Source: Oxalobacter formigenes | GTDB lineage: Bacteria; Pseudomonadota; Gammaproteobacteria; Burkholderiales; Burkholderiaceae_D | NCBI GenBank assembly: GCA_023667225.1 | Contig: JAMPAN010000011.1 | Span: 1-40,570, forward strand | Direction of reading: 5' to 3' | Length of the DNA stretch: 40,570 bases | The notes under the pieces: model-generated | Told to the model about the DNA's origin: nothing | Database searches by the model: none | The model's input: only the letters and a program-made list of their open reading frames with translations | Translations under genes and position numbers: made by a program | Shown: piece after piece, positions 12,275-21,103 of the stretch | How positions within the stretch are numbered: the stretch's first letter is position 1 | Layout of the letters: every line of letters starts with the position of its first letter

Positions 12275-15200
12275 ATGCCAGCAGACTTCAGCAAATTTCT
12301 TCCCCGCCCCGGCCAACGCTATGCCCTGCCCGCCCTGCATGGTTCGGCTGACGCGCTTGCCGTCATGCTGGCTGCAAGCGAACTGAAAAAACATAACCGG
12401 ATGCTGGTCGTGGTAACCGCCCGTGCCGCCGATGCCCGCAGAATGCTGGAAGAAATTCCCTGGCTCGACACAAACCGGGAAAATCCGCTGCGCTGCTACC
12501 TCTTGCCAGACTGGGAAACCCTGCCCTACGACACCTTTTCCCCCCATCAGGATTTGGTATCGCAACGCCTGGCAACCCTGTATGAAATCGGAAACAGCCG
12601 GTGCGATATCCTCCTGGTTCCTGCTGCCACCGCACTCTTGCGGCTTGCTCCCCCCTCCTTTTTGGCTGCCTACACCTTCTTTTTCAGGCAAAATGAAACT
12701 ATTGATGAAGCCCGTCTGCGTGCCCAGCTGACACTGGCCGGATACAACCATGTCTCCCAGGTCGTCTCCCCTGGTGAATACGCTGTCAGAGGCGGTCTTA
12801 TCGACCTTTTTCCCATGGGATCATCCCTGCCGTACCGTCTTGACCTCATGGGTGATACCATTGAAACCATCAAAACCTTTGATGCAGATTCCCAGCGCTC
12901 CCTGTACCCGGTACAGGAAATGCGCATCCTCCCCGGCCGGGAATTCCCTATGGATGAAAATGCCCGTGCCTTTTTCAGGAGCCGCTGGCGCGAAGTCTTT
13001 GAAGGCGATCCAACACTCTCGGTCATCTACCGGGATATCGCCTCCGGCATTGCCTCTGCCGGTATTGAATACTATCTGCCCCTTTTCTTTGAAGAAACTG
13101 CCACCCTCTTTCATTACCTGCCGGAAGACGCCGTCTTTGCCCTTGTTGGCAATGTGGACGAAGCCATTGACCGTTTCTGGACCGATACCCTTTCCCGCTA
13201 TACATTCCTGAAAGCAGACCGCGAACGGCCGCTCCTGCCGCCGGAAAAACTGTTTCTCAAAAACGAGGATTTCTTTGTCCTGGCAAAACCCCATGCCAGA
13301 TGGGCCATCAAAACAGATAATGCCGCTTCCGAACTATCTGCACCGTTGCCGGATATCACCATCAACCGCCGTGCCGATGACCCGCTTGCCAACCTGCGCG
13401 CCTATCTCAAGCGCAGCGGGAAACGAACCCTGATTTGCGCCGAGTCTGCCGGCCGCCGCGAAACCATGCAGCAGCTCTTTAACGAATGCGGCCTGAAAGT
13501 CGCGCCATGCGACAGCCATGCAGATTTTCTCGCTTCCGGCGAACCGCTGATGTTTGGCGTCTCGCCGCTCCAAAGCGGCTTTTCCCTTGGCTATATCCTG
13601 GGCGATCTGAACTTTATCACCGAAACCGAACTGTACGCCAACGCAGGCAGGCGAACAGGTAAAAGACGCCAGGAAGGCATCACACAAATTGAGCACATGG
13701 TGCGCGACCTTTCCGAACTCAAAATTGGTGATCCGGTTGTCCACGCCAACCATGGCATCGGCCGCTACTGCGGGCTGTCCAGCATGGATATGGGAGAAGG
13801 AGAAACAGAATTTCTCCACCTGCAATACGCAAACAACACTGCGCTTTACGTTCCGGTTTCGCAGCTGCATGTCATCTCGCGCTATGCCGGAACTTCTCCG
13901 GAAGACGCGCCGCTGCATGCACTGGGATCAGGCCAGTGGGAAAAAGCCCGGCAGCAGGCCGCCCGCCGCATCCATGATACCGCAGTGGAATTGCTTGACC
14001 TTTACGCCAAACGTGCCATGAGAAAAGGCCACGCCTTTTCGGTTACACCAAAAGATTACGAAGCCTTTGCCGACAGCTTCGGCTTTGAGGAAACACCAGA
14101 CCAGGCAGCCGCCATTCGTGCCGTCATGGAAGACATGGCCTCAGACAAACCCATGGATCGCCTGATCTGTGGCGATGTAGGCTTTGGCAAAACAGAAGTC
14201 GCGCTTCGTGCCGCCTTTATGGCCGTCATGGGCGGCAAGCAGGTCGCCCTGCTTGCACCTACCACCCTCCTGGCCGAACAGCATGCCCAAACCTTTGCAG
14301 ACCGTTTTGCCGACTGGCCGGTTCGCATTGCCGAACTTTCCCGTTTTCGCACGCAAAAACAGGTAACCCAGACAATCAAGGCACTTTCTGACGGCACGGC
14401 AGATATCGTTATCGGCACACACAAACTCCTTTCCCGCGATGTTCGTTTTGCCCGGCTTGGTCTTGTCATTATTGACGAAGAACACCGCTTCGGCGTCCGC
14501 CAGAAAGAAGCCCTGAAAACATTAAGGACAGATGTGGATGTGCTTACACTGACCGCTACTCCTATCCCGCGCACCCTTGGCATGGCGCTGGAAGGCCTGC
14601 GCAGTTTCTCCATCATTGCCACGGCTCCCCAAAAGCGGCTCGCCATCAAGACTTTCGTGCGCAGTGAAAATGATTCTGTCATACGGGAAGCCTGTCAGCG
14701 CGAACTCAAGCGGGGCGGACAAGTCTATTTTCTCCATAATGAAGTAGAAACCATTGAAAACCGGCGCGCCATGCTGGAAAACCTGCTGCCTGAAGCACGC
14801 ATTGGCGTTGCGCACGGGCAAATGCACGAGCGCGACCTGGAAAAAGTCATGCGGGATTTCGTTGCCCAGCGGTACAACATCCTGCTATGCACCACCATCA
14901 TCGAAACCGGCATTGACGTCCCCAATGCCAATACCATGCTCATGCACCGGGCAGATAAATTCGGGCTGGCCCAGCTCCACCAGTTAAGAGGCCGGATCGG
15001 GCGTTCACATCACCAGGCCTATGCCTACCTGCTCGTGCACGATACGCAAGCCCTCTCCAAACAGGCCCAACGTCGCCTCGAAGCCATCCGCCAGATGGAA
15101 GACCTGGGCAGCGGCTTTTTTCTGGCCATGCACGACCTGGAAATCCGTGGCGCAGGCGAAGTACTTGGGGACGAGCAATCCGGCGAAATCCAGGAAATCG

Positions 15201-15727
15201 GCTTCCAGCTGTATTCAGATATGCTCAAAGAAGCCGTCCGCGCCATGAAAAAAGGGGAAGAGCCCGATTTTGACGCCCCCTTCCGTACCACAACCGAAAT
15301 CAACCTCCACGCTCCGGCGCTTCTGCCTGCCGATTATTGCGCCGGCATCAACGAACGCCTGTCCCTGTACAAACGGCTTGCCAGCAGCGAAACCCAGGAA
15401 ACCATTGACGGCCTGCAGGAAGAAATGATCGACCGCTTCGGCAAACTGCCGGAAGAAGCACAGGCGCTTATCGCCACCCACCGCCTGCGTATCCTGGCCA
15501 AAGCGGCGGGCATCATCAAAATTGATGCCCATACAGAAGCCATCTCATTCCAGTTCATGCCGGAACCGCCCATTGATGCCCTGCGAATCATTGAGCTCAT
15601 CCAGAAAGACCGGAATATCCGGTTAAACGGTCCAGAAAAACTGCGGGTAACCGCAAAAATGCCAGACCTCTCCTCCCGCGTTGCCCGCATCAAGGCAACC
15701 ATCCGTGCGCTGACAGCCCCCGCCTGA
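12275..15727 (+). CDS. mfd: Transcription-repair coupling factor Mfd
   Basis: 1150 residues, full length. Mfd binds RNA polymerase stalled at lesions, pushes it off with its DNA translocase and recruits UvrA. Domains in order: UvrB-like N-terminal region (about 1-350), the polymerase-interacting CarD-like domain (about 480-545, VVHANHGIGRYCGL), the superfamily 2 translocase with Walker A GDVGFGKTE (near 632-640) and DEEH box (near 733), the second RecA lobe with GRIGRSHHQAYAYL, and the C-terminal TRCF domain. No other credible start exists downstream. The immediate leader has no ribosome site but carries a terminator-like hairpin. Confidence 0.97.
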   Translation: MPADFSKFLPRPGQRYALPALHGSADALAVMLAASELKKHNRMLVVVTARAADARRMLEEIPWLDTNRENPLRCYLLPDWETLPYDTFSPHQDLVSQRLATLYEIGNSRCDILLVPAATALLRLAPPSFLAAYTFFFRQNETIDEARLRAQLTLAGYNHVSQVVSPGEYAVRGGLIDLFPMGSSLPYRLDLMGDTIETIKTFDADSQRSLYPVQEMRILPGREFPMDENARAFFRSRWREVFEGDPTLSVIYRDIASGIASAGIEYYLPLFFEETATLFHYLPEDAVFALVGNVDEAIDRFWTDTLSRYTFLKADRERPLLPPEKLFLKNEDFFVLAKPHARWAIKTDNAASELSAPLPDITINRRADDPLANLRAYLKRSGKRTLICAESAGRRETMQQLFNECGLKVAPCDSHADFLASGEPLMFGVSPLQSGFSLGYILGDLNFITETELYANAGRRTGKRRQEGITQIEHMVRDLSELKIGDPVVHANHGIGRYCGLSSMDMGEGETEFLHLQYANNTALYVPVSQLHVISRYAGTSPEDAPLHALGSGQWEKARQQAARRIHDTAVELLDLYAKRAMRKGHAFSVTPKDYEAFADSFGFEETPDQAAAIRAVMEDMASDKPMDRLICGDVGFGKTEVALRAAFMAVMGGKQVALLAPTTLLAEQHAQTFADRFADWPVRIAELSRFRTQKQVTQTIKALSDGTADIVIGTHKLLSRDVRFARLGLVIIDEEHRFGVRQKEALKTLRTDVDVLTLTATPIPRTLGMALEGLRSFSIIATAPQKRLAIKTFVRSENDSVIREACQRELKRGGQVYFLHNEVETIENRRAMLENLLPEARIGVAHGQMHERDLEKVMRDFVAQRYNILLCTTIIETGIDVPNANTMLMHRADKFGLAQLHQLRGRIGRSHHQAYAYLLVHDTQALSKQAQRRLEAIRQMEDLGSGFFLAMHDLEIRGAGEVLGDEQSGEIQEIGFQLYSDMLKEAVRAMKKGEEPDFDAPFRTTTEINLHAPALLPADYCAGINERLSLYKRLASSETQETIDGLQEEMIDRFGKLPEEAQALIATHRLRILAKAAGIIKIDAHTEAISFQFMPEPPIDALRIIELIQKDRNIRLNGPEKLRVTAKMPDLSSRVARIKATIRALTAPA

Positions 15728-15775
15728 CCTGATACCTGCCTAGCCGCCACCTCCTTTCAGGCAACCGAAAAAATA

Positions 15776-15808
15776 CCGGATAAATCAAATCCGGGGCATT
15801 TTCTTTCC
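15776..15808 (+). terminator. Probable mfd terminator
   Basis: Stem CCGGAT/ATCCGG (15776-15781 with 15789-15794), 7-nt loop, followed by GGCATTTTCTTT. It lies about 50 bp after the mfd stop. The T-tract is imperfect. Confidence 0.5.
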
Positions 15809-15900
15809 GGCGCTGGCCTGTTTTTGCGGAACCTGCCGCCTCATTGCCGGGTCACAGGAAAATCCTTACCAACCTGTTTGACTACCTTACGGAGATAAGC

Positions 15901-16389
15901 ATGGATAATCTTTCCTACAGTATGGTTGTCGGTGTATACCGCTCCCCCGAACTGGCCAAACGCGCCATCTGCAGCCTGGTTGAAGACGGGCTTAAACCCG
16001 GGCAAATCCACATCCGCTCCAAAACCGCCAATGATCTGGGCATTCCTACCACCGATGAAAATACTTTCGGACTGTACGGCAACATTCAAGGCGACCTGGA
16101 AAACTTTTTCCACGGCATGACCGATGGCGACAGCGAAAACCGCGTCATCAGCGAATATACCAAAGTACTGGAAGCCGGCCACACCATCATTTCGGTTGAT
16201 ACCGACAACGACGCCCTTGCCAACAAAGTCGCAGCCCTTATGAGCAAATCCGCTGCTGTAGCCAGCGACCATACGGCAACATCCCCCACAGAATCAGATA
16301 TTTCCGATACCGGTTCCTGGGCCGGCGTCAAAATTTTCAAAAGCACCCGGGACAGCCTCTATGAAGGTCCCAAAAGCATGACGCACTAA
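15901..16389 (+). CDS. YflT/general-stress-17M-like domain protein
   Basis: 162 residues from 15901 (MDNLSYSMVVGVYRSPELAKRA), chosen for the upstream CGGAGA; the frame is open 19 codons further. The first ~110 residues match the pattern of the YflT (heat-induced stress protein) domain: a beta strand VVGVYRSP, a helix with AKRAICSLVEDGL, then a strand QIHIRSKTAND, as in small ferredoxin-like folds that occur in general stress proteins. The C-terminal ~50 residues are polar and probably disordered. It is followed after 43 bp by another small stress-like gene. Biochemical role unknown. Confidence 0.6.
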   Translation: MDNLSYSMVVGVYRSPELAKRAICSLVEDGLKPGQIHIRSKTANDLGIPTTDENTFGLYGNIQGDLENFFHGMTDGDSENRVISEYTKVLEAGHTIISVDTDNDALANKVAALMSKSAAVASDHTATSPTESDISDTGSWAGVKIFKSTRDSLYEGPKSMTH

Positions 16390-16432
16390 CCAAGCCGGCA
16401 TTTTACCTTTACACGCCAATCAGGAGTAAAAC

Positions 16433-16678
16433 ATGAATATGGAAACAGGCAACAACCAAAACCGGACTCAAAAGGACATTCCATCTGTGATCACCCATCC
16501 TGATGAAAGCCTGAAAAAACTGGCTGCCGAAGAAGAAAGCGTTACGGAAAAAATACACGACAAGTTTGAAAATGCAGCTGAATCAACCAAAGAAGCAGCC
16601 GGAGGACTGGCTGAAAAAACGGCCTCTACCCTGCATAAAGCCGCAGGAAAAATCAGGGACTGGACTCACCACGTCTAA
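16433..16678 (+). CDS. Small hydrophilic helical protein
   Basis: 81 residues, strongly charged, no hydrophobic segment. The middle and C-terminus (KIHDKFENAAESTKEAAGG, then LAEKTASTLHKAAGKI) form an amphipathic 11-mer-like helix reminiscent of LEA-type and CsbD-like stress proteins. CAGGAG lies ahead of the start at 16433, and a strong terminator follows at 16699. Together with the upstream YflT-like gene it suggests a stress-induced pair, which is inference from composition and neighbourhood. Confidence 0.65.
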   Translation: MNMETGNNQNRTQKDIPSVITHPDESLKKLAAEEESVTEKIHDKFENAAESTKEAAGGLAEKTASTLHKAAGKIRDWTHHV

Positions 16679-16698
16679 CCTTTTACCTCCTCTTCCCA

Positions 16699-16727
16699 AA
16701 GCAGGCCATGCGCCTGCTTTTTTATTC
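16699..16727 (+). terminator. Strong rho-independent terminator
   Basis: Eight-base-pair stem AAGCAGGC/GCCTGCTT (16699-16706 with 16712-16719) followed by TTTTTATT. Ends the two-gene stress unit on the plus strand. Confidence 0.85.
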
Positions 16728-16728
16728 C

Positions 16729-17370
16729 TCATGCCGATAGTGGAGGAAACATGGCTTTCATCCCGCTTGCCATCATTTCAACTGCTACTGCCGTCAACAA
16801 AAAACCGGCCAGCCGCTCAATTACCTTCAGCATTGAAACCGGCAGCCTGCCCCCTCCACGGCTCGCTATCCTGAAACACAGCCAGGTCGCCAACCCTGCC
16901 GCCAGCGACGGAAACAGGACAGACAAAAAATCCCGCGCACTCGCTATACGGGAAGTCGCCATCACATATGAAAGCGCGGCAGGCCCGGCCAGCAAGGGAA
17001 TACCGAGTGGGACAATAGAGGGACCCGAAGCAGCATCCTCGGATTCATCCTGGGTGTACTTCACAGAAGCATTCTTGGCAACAACCATTGCCAGCGCTAC
17101 CACAAACATAATAGCGCCGCCGCCTATCTGGATCGCAGCCAGGGAAACCCCCATAAAATTCAGGAAATGCAGCCCGAAAAGGCCGCAGGCCAGCAAGGCA
17201 ACCGCTACTGTCATCCCCAGCTGGCGGCTGTAACGATACCGGAAAAGCATATCGCAATTTCTGGTTGCAGCAACAAAAAGGGGAATAGCCAAAAGCGGAT
17301 CAACCAGAGCCAGCAACGTCAACGTCTTCTTCAACACCAAACCAATTTCGGCAAAAATATCTCCCGTCAT
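16729..17370 (-). CDS. MarC-family integral membrane protein
   Basis: 213 residues from the start at 17370 (MTGDIFAEIG), which has GGGAGGGAGAAGA just upstream; the frame is open to 17451 but the extra 27 residues are charged and unlike the family. About six hydrophobic segments are spread over the protein, including TLLALVDPLLAIPLFVAAT and GIPLLAGPAALSYVMAT, both typical of MarC/YhcE/YchE (NAAT family). The E. coli MarC protein is not involved in the multiple antibiotic resistance its name suggests; the transported substrate is unknown. It is convergent with the stress gene pair and divergent from the hydrolase at 17614. Confidence 0.85.
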   Translation of the reverse strand: MTGDIFAEIGLVLKKTLTLLALVDPLLAIPLFVAATRNCDMLFRYRYSRQLGMTVAVALLACGLFGLHFLNFMGVSLAAIQIGGGAIMFVVALAMVVAKNASVKYTQDESEDAASGPSIVPLGIPLLAGPAALSYVMATSRIASARDFLSVLFPSLAAGLATWLCFRIASRGGGRLPVSMLKVIERLAGFLLTAVAVEMMASGMKAMFPPLSA

Positions 17371-17613
17371 ATTCTTCTCCCTCCCGCAGGAAAAGAGCTT
17401 ACGCCTGCTGCCCAAACCGGTCTTGAGGAAAAGCGGCTTTTGTACGTTCATGCCGGGAAAACAGGAATAAGGGCAACTTCATCATACACAAACGGCACCA
17501 GGCAGAAATAGGCAAGAAAAAGGCAGAAAAACAGAAACTCCTCATCAGGCGCCCATGCTACGCTTTATTAACTGATTAAACAAAAAAATGGCAACCTCAA
17601 ACCAAGAGAACCC

Positions 17614-18639
17614 ATGAAAAAATTACTGACAGGCATCATCGCATTTATCTTCATTTCAGGGAGCATTTCCATGGCTATGGCAAAAAACAGCAGCTGGGAT
17701 AAAACTTTTGCAAAAAGCGATAAGGTAGAAGTGAAAAAAGTCAGCTTCAAAAACCGGTATGGTATTGTTTTGGCAGGAGACCTGTACACGCCGAAAAAAA
17801 AGTCTGACGAAAAACTTCCCGCCATTGCCGTCAGCGGGCCTTTTGGCGCCGTCAAGGAACAGGCATCCGGACTCTATGCCCAGACCATGGCAGAACGCGG
17901 GTTTATCGCCCTGGCATTCGATCCTTCCTACACCGGCGAAAGCGGCGGGGAACCCCGGCATGTAGCCTCTCCCGATATCAATACGGAAGATTTCAGCGCT
18001 GCGGTTGATTTTTTGAGCAACCAGAAAGAAATTGATCCGGAAAAAATCGGGATCATTGGCATCTGTGGCTTTGGCGGCATGGGGCTTAACGCTGCTGCGG
18101 CAGATACCCGAATCAAAGCAACCGTAACGTCAACCATGTATGACATGAGCCGCGTCAACGCCAACGGCTACTTTGATGCAATGGATGAAAGAGCCCGTTA
18201 CGAATTGAGACAAACCCTGAACAAACAGCGGACAGAAGATTTCAGAACCGGAACCTATGCGCCCGGAACCGGCTTGCCTGAAAAACTCGCCGGGGAAGAA
18301 CCCCAGTTCGTCAAGGACTACTGGGATTACTACAAAACCCCAAGAGGCTTCCATAAACGCGCCATCAACTCCAATGGAAACTGGAACCAGACTTCTGCCC
18401 TCTCTTTCATGAACATGCCTATTTTGGCCTACAGCAATGAAATCCAAAACGCCGTCCTCATCATCCACGGCGAAAATGCCCACAGCCGGTACTTCAGCGA
18501 AGATGCCTTCAAAAAACTGAAAGGAGAAAACAAGGAACTACTGATTATTCAGGGAGCAAACCATGTTGACTTATATGATAATCCGGAAAAAATCCCGTTC
18601 GACAAAATGGAAAACTTTTTCCGGGCATATTTGAAGTAA
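17614..18639 (+). CDS. Exported alpha/beta hydrolase
   Basis: 341 residues. The N-terminus (LLTGIIAFIFISGSISMAMA) is a cleavable signal peptide, probably cut after residue 23, so the enzyme acts in the periplasm. The fold is shown by the oxyanion strand IAVSGPFGAVKEQ, the nucleophile elbow GIIGICGFGGMG with Cys151 in the usual serine position, and a late His in QGANHVDLYDN with Asp nearby. It resembles the YcjY/dienelactone-hydrolase-like group, where Cys or Ser can occupy the elbow. Substrate unknown. Monocistronic: its own leader of ~160 bp and a strong terminator after the stop. Confidence 0.75.
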   Translation: MKKLLTGIIAFIFISGSISMAMAKNSSWDKTFAKSDKVEVKKVSFKNRYGIVLAGDLYTPKKKSDEKLPAIAVSGPFGAVKEQASGLYAQTMAERGFIALAFDPSYTGESGGEPRHVASPDINTEDFSAAVDFLSNQKEIDPEKIGIIGICGFGGMGLNAAAADTRIKATVTSTMYDMSRVNANGYFDAMDERARYELRQTLNKQRTEDFRTGTYAPGTGLPEKLAGEEPQFVKDYWDYYKTPRGFHKRAINSNGNWNQTSALSFMNMPILAYSNEIQNAVLIIHGENAHSRYFSEDAFKKLKGENKELLIIQGANHVDLYDNPEKIPFDKMENFFRAYLK

Positions 18640-18642
18640 ACC

Positions 18643-18685
18643 GGCATAAAGAAGAGGCGGTTTTAAGCCGCCTCTTCTTTATGCC
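18643..18685. terminator. Bidirectional terminator with 18-bp stem
   Basis: A perfect 18-bp stem, GGCATAAAGAAGAGGCGG (18643-18660) with its complement at 18668-18685 and a 7-nt loop. The GC-rich core GAGGCGG/CCGCCTC is followed by TTCTTTAT on both strands, fitting the convergent stops at 18639 and 18692. Confidence 0.9.
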
Positions 18686-18691
18686 TTGTGC

Positions 18692-19156
18692 CTACGATTT
18701 ACGCAGCAAAGCAGCAAGCAAACGGCCAGGCATATTTTTGACAAGTGTGTAAATATCCGGCTCCAGCGCATCAATCGTATTTTTCAGCAATACTCCCAGC
18801 TCCGTATCACCTTCCATGACCAGCCTGCGGCTGAAAAAAAGGGTATCGGCATCCTCTTTCTGTAAAGCCAGCAGCATGAAATCGTGCGCGCAGGCACTGA
18901 TAACCAGATCAGGCTTCTCAACATGCCGTCCGGCAACAAACCCGTTTCCTGCCCACAGAAAATTGAAATGCAGTCCCATATCCGTCACTGTCAGGCGCAG
19001 GAGCTTTCCGGCCAGCATAGCCTGCATCTCCTCCGTAATGGCAGATTCCAGCAGCATATTGGCAGCAGAAGCAAACAAAACCGACCCGGGATAGGATGTG
19101 GCCAGGGAGAACGCCTTTCCCAGCCAGTCAGGCACCTTAAAGGGTTTCAATTTCAT
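18692..19156 (-). CDS. ubiT: UbiT, SCP2-domain factor for anaerobic ubiquinone synthesis
   Basis: 154 residues from 19156 (MKLKPFKVPDW), supported by AAGGAAAA seven bases upstream; an in-frame ATG at 19177 would add 7 residues. It is an SCP2-like lipid-binding protein: the hydrophobic core strands LLRLTVTDMGLHF and PDLVISACAHDFMLLAL and the end DALEPDIYTLVKNMP match E. coli UbiT (YhbT). UbiT binds the hydrophobic ubiquinone intermediates so that UbiU-UbiV can hydroxylate them without oxygen. It lies downstream of ubiU and ubiV on the same strand; the whole set is present. Confidence 0.85.
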   Translation of the reverse strand: MKLKPFKVPDWLGKAFSLATSYPGSVLFASAANMLLESAITEEMQAMLAGKLLRLTVTDMGLHFNFLWAGNGFVAGRHVEKPDLVISACAHDFMLLALQKEDADTLFFSRRLVMEGDTELGVLLKNTIDALEPDIYTLVKNMPGRLLAALLRKS

Positions 19157-19183
19157 CACTATTTTCCTTTTAATCACACCCTT

Positions 19184-20092
19184 TTACGCTTTACCATCCT
19201 GCCGGACATACGCCATGCCGGGACAACCATGCCAATACCCGTTGCATAACCCGGAAGAAGCCATCTTCTCCAAAGCACGAAATGCGATATCCGGTGTTTC
19301 CTTCCCAGCCAGAACGGCAGCATAAAGCCGGACAATCTCCGCCGTATTTTCCGGCTGAGGACTAATGCGAACTATATCCACCCCCATTTTCTGCATAACA
19401 GGCAATTCACGAATCAAACAATAGGCCCTGGCGGATTGCGTCTGGATACCGTTTATCACCAGAAAATCTTCCCCTTCCTGCGTTTTCAGGCACAGCCCGT
19501 CCGGATGCTCAAGACAGCGAAACCCGCACTCATCCCTGGAAAAATTGTAATGCCGGGCAGTAAAACAGCGCGCCGAAAAAGCCAGCGGCAGACGGCCATA
19601 GCCGAAAACCTCCACTTCACTGCCTGGCTGCCTTGATGCCATCATGCCCGCCAGACCAGCCTGCCCCATCTCAACAGGCATCACCCACCGGTGCGCTCCC
19701 CAGGCCGACATCAGCGCCCATGCCTGCGGATGACTGATATTTAAGGAAGCACCCGCAATAAAGCGCTGTTTATCCGCCAAAAGACGCACCGCTCCCATAT
19801 CGTTGGCTTCAACCGGGAAAACGCCGTTTTGCACAATCCGGCGCATCATCTGGAGATGGGTATCCGATTCCAGCAACACCTGGGTAGAAAGAACCACTTC
19901 CTTGCCAGCTCCCTGAAGACGGAGGCCTATATCAAGCCAGTCTTCCTCACGCAGCGCATGGCGCTTGGCGCAAACTGTCTCGCCCAGATATACCACATCA
20001 ACCGGCATATCCAGTACCGTTTCATAAAAACGGTAAACCGCCTCTTTCGGCCAGTAATAGGAAACAGGAGCCAGCGCCAATCTCACCGTCAT
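19184..20092 (-). CDS. ubiV: UbiV, O2-independent ubiquinone hydroxylase subunit
   Basis: 302 residues, peptidase U32 family. With UbiU it forms a heterodimer that hydroxylates ubiquinone precursors without oxygen, using prephenate as the hydroxyl donor. The four [4Fe-4S] cysteines reported for E. coli UbiV can be placed: C41 (ETVCAKR), C176 (SARCFTARHYN), C189 and C193 (ECGFRC), with the same 13- and 4-residue spacings. The characteristic FGYGRLPL precedes them. It starts 12 bp after the ubiU stop and precedes ubiT by 27 bp, so the three form an operon. Confidence 0.92.
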   Translation of the reverse strand: MTVRLALAPVSYYWPKEAVYRFYETVLDMPVDVVYLGETVCAKRHALREEDWLDIGLRLQGAGKEVVLSTQVLLESDTHLQMMRRIVQNGVFPVEANDMGAVRLLADKQRFIAGASLNISHPQAWALMSAWGAHRWVMPVEMGQAGLAGMMASRQPGSEVEVFGYGRLPLAFSARCFTARHYNFSRDECGFRCLEHPDGLCLKTQEGEDFLVINGIQTQSARAYCLIRELPVMQKMGVDIVRISPQPENTAEIVRLYAAVLAGKETPDIAFRALEKMASSGLCNGYWHGCPGMAYVRQDGKA

Positions 20093-20104
20093 TCTCCCTG
20101 TTAT

Positions 20105-21103
20105 TCATTTCCAGGCACGATGATACGCGCCCAGTGTATACTGCGCTCCCTCGGCTACCTTGTTAAGCTGCGCTGTCCACGATGGATTAACCGTATATTC
20201 TCCTTTTCCGGCAGACAGACAACTGTCAATCGCTTCCCGCCAGACCCGTGTTACCTGCCCCGCATAGGCCGGGCTGCGCTGGCGGCCCTCAATTTTGACA
20301 GCCGCAACCCCAATCTCTTTTAAACGGGGAAGCAATTCCAGCGCATTCAGACTGGCAGGCTCCTCAATAGCATAATAACGTTCGTCCTTTACATCAAAAC
20401 GTCCCTTGCACAAAGTAGGATATCCAGCATATTCGCCTTCGGCAAACCGGTTAACCAAAACGCCGTTTAAGCGGGATTCCAGCCCTGAAGGAGAAGATTG
20501 CCAGCGCACAGCCTTTGCGGGAGAACAAACGCCGCTGTGATTGGGTGCCTCACCCGTCACATAGGAAGAAAGCGCACAGCGGCCCTCTACCATCACGCAC
20601 AGGCTGCCAAAACCAAACACCTCGATTTCCACTTGCGTATGCCTGATAACCTGGGCTATCTGGGCGACAGACAACACCCTGGGAAGCACTACACGCACAA
20701 TACCAAAATGCTCCCGGTAAAAATTGATTGCTTCGTAATTGGTCGCCGAAGCCTGGACAGAAAGATGCAAACGCAAATCAGGATACCTTTTCGCCGCATA
20801 CTGCATCAGGGCAAAATCCGCCACAATCAGGGCATCAACCCCGAAAGCGGCGGCCCGGTCCACCGCCTTTTGCCATCGTTCCCAGTTCCCCGGTACAGGA
20901 TACGTATTCAAGGCCAGCAACACTTTCCTGCCATACCGATGAGCATAATCAATCCCCTCGCCAAGCGCTGCCTCGTCAAAATTAAGGCCCGCAAAATTCC
21001 TGGCATTCGTCGCATCTCTAAAGCCAAGATACACACAATCGGCGCCATGATCGACAGATTGCTTCAACGCAGGCAAGGTACCGGCAGGGCAGACTAGTTC
21101 CAT
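20105..21103 (-). CDS. ubiU: UbiU, O2-independent ubiquinone hydroxylase subunit
   Basis: 332 residues, peptidase U32 family, almost the E. coli UbiU (YhbU) length. The cluster-binding cysteines fall at C169, C176, C193 and C232, the same numbers as in E. coli. The start MELVCPAGTLPALKQSVDHGAD is the typical family N-terminus. The U32 signature region EVFGFGSLCVMVEGRCALSS is present. UbiU and UbiV jointly hydroxylate the ubiquinone ring in anaerobic conditions. First gene of the ubiU-ubiV-ubiT operon. No clear FNR site was found in the 190-bp upstream region. Confidence 0.94.
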   Translation of the reverse strand: MELVCPAGTLPALKQSVDHGADCVYLGFRDATNARNFAGLNFDEAALGEGIDYAHRYGRKVLLALNTYPVPGNWERWQKAVDRAAAFGVDALIVADFALMQYAAKRYPDLRLHLSVQASATNYEAINFYREHFGIVRVVLPRVLSVAQIAQVIRHTQVEIEVFGFGSLCVMVEGRCALSSYVTGEAPNHSGVCSPAKAVRWQSSPSGLESRLNGVLVNRFAEGEYAGYPTLCKGRFDVKDERYYAIEEPASLNALELLPRLKEIGVAAVKIEGRQRSPAYAGQVTRVWREAIDSCLSAGKGEYTVNPSWTAQLNKVAEGAQYTLGAYHRAWK

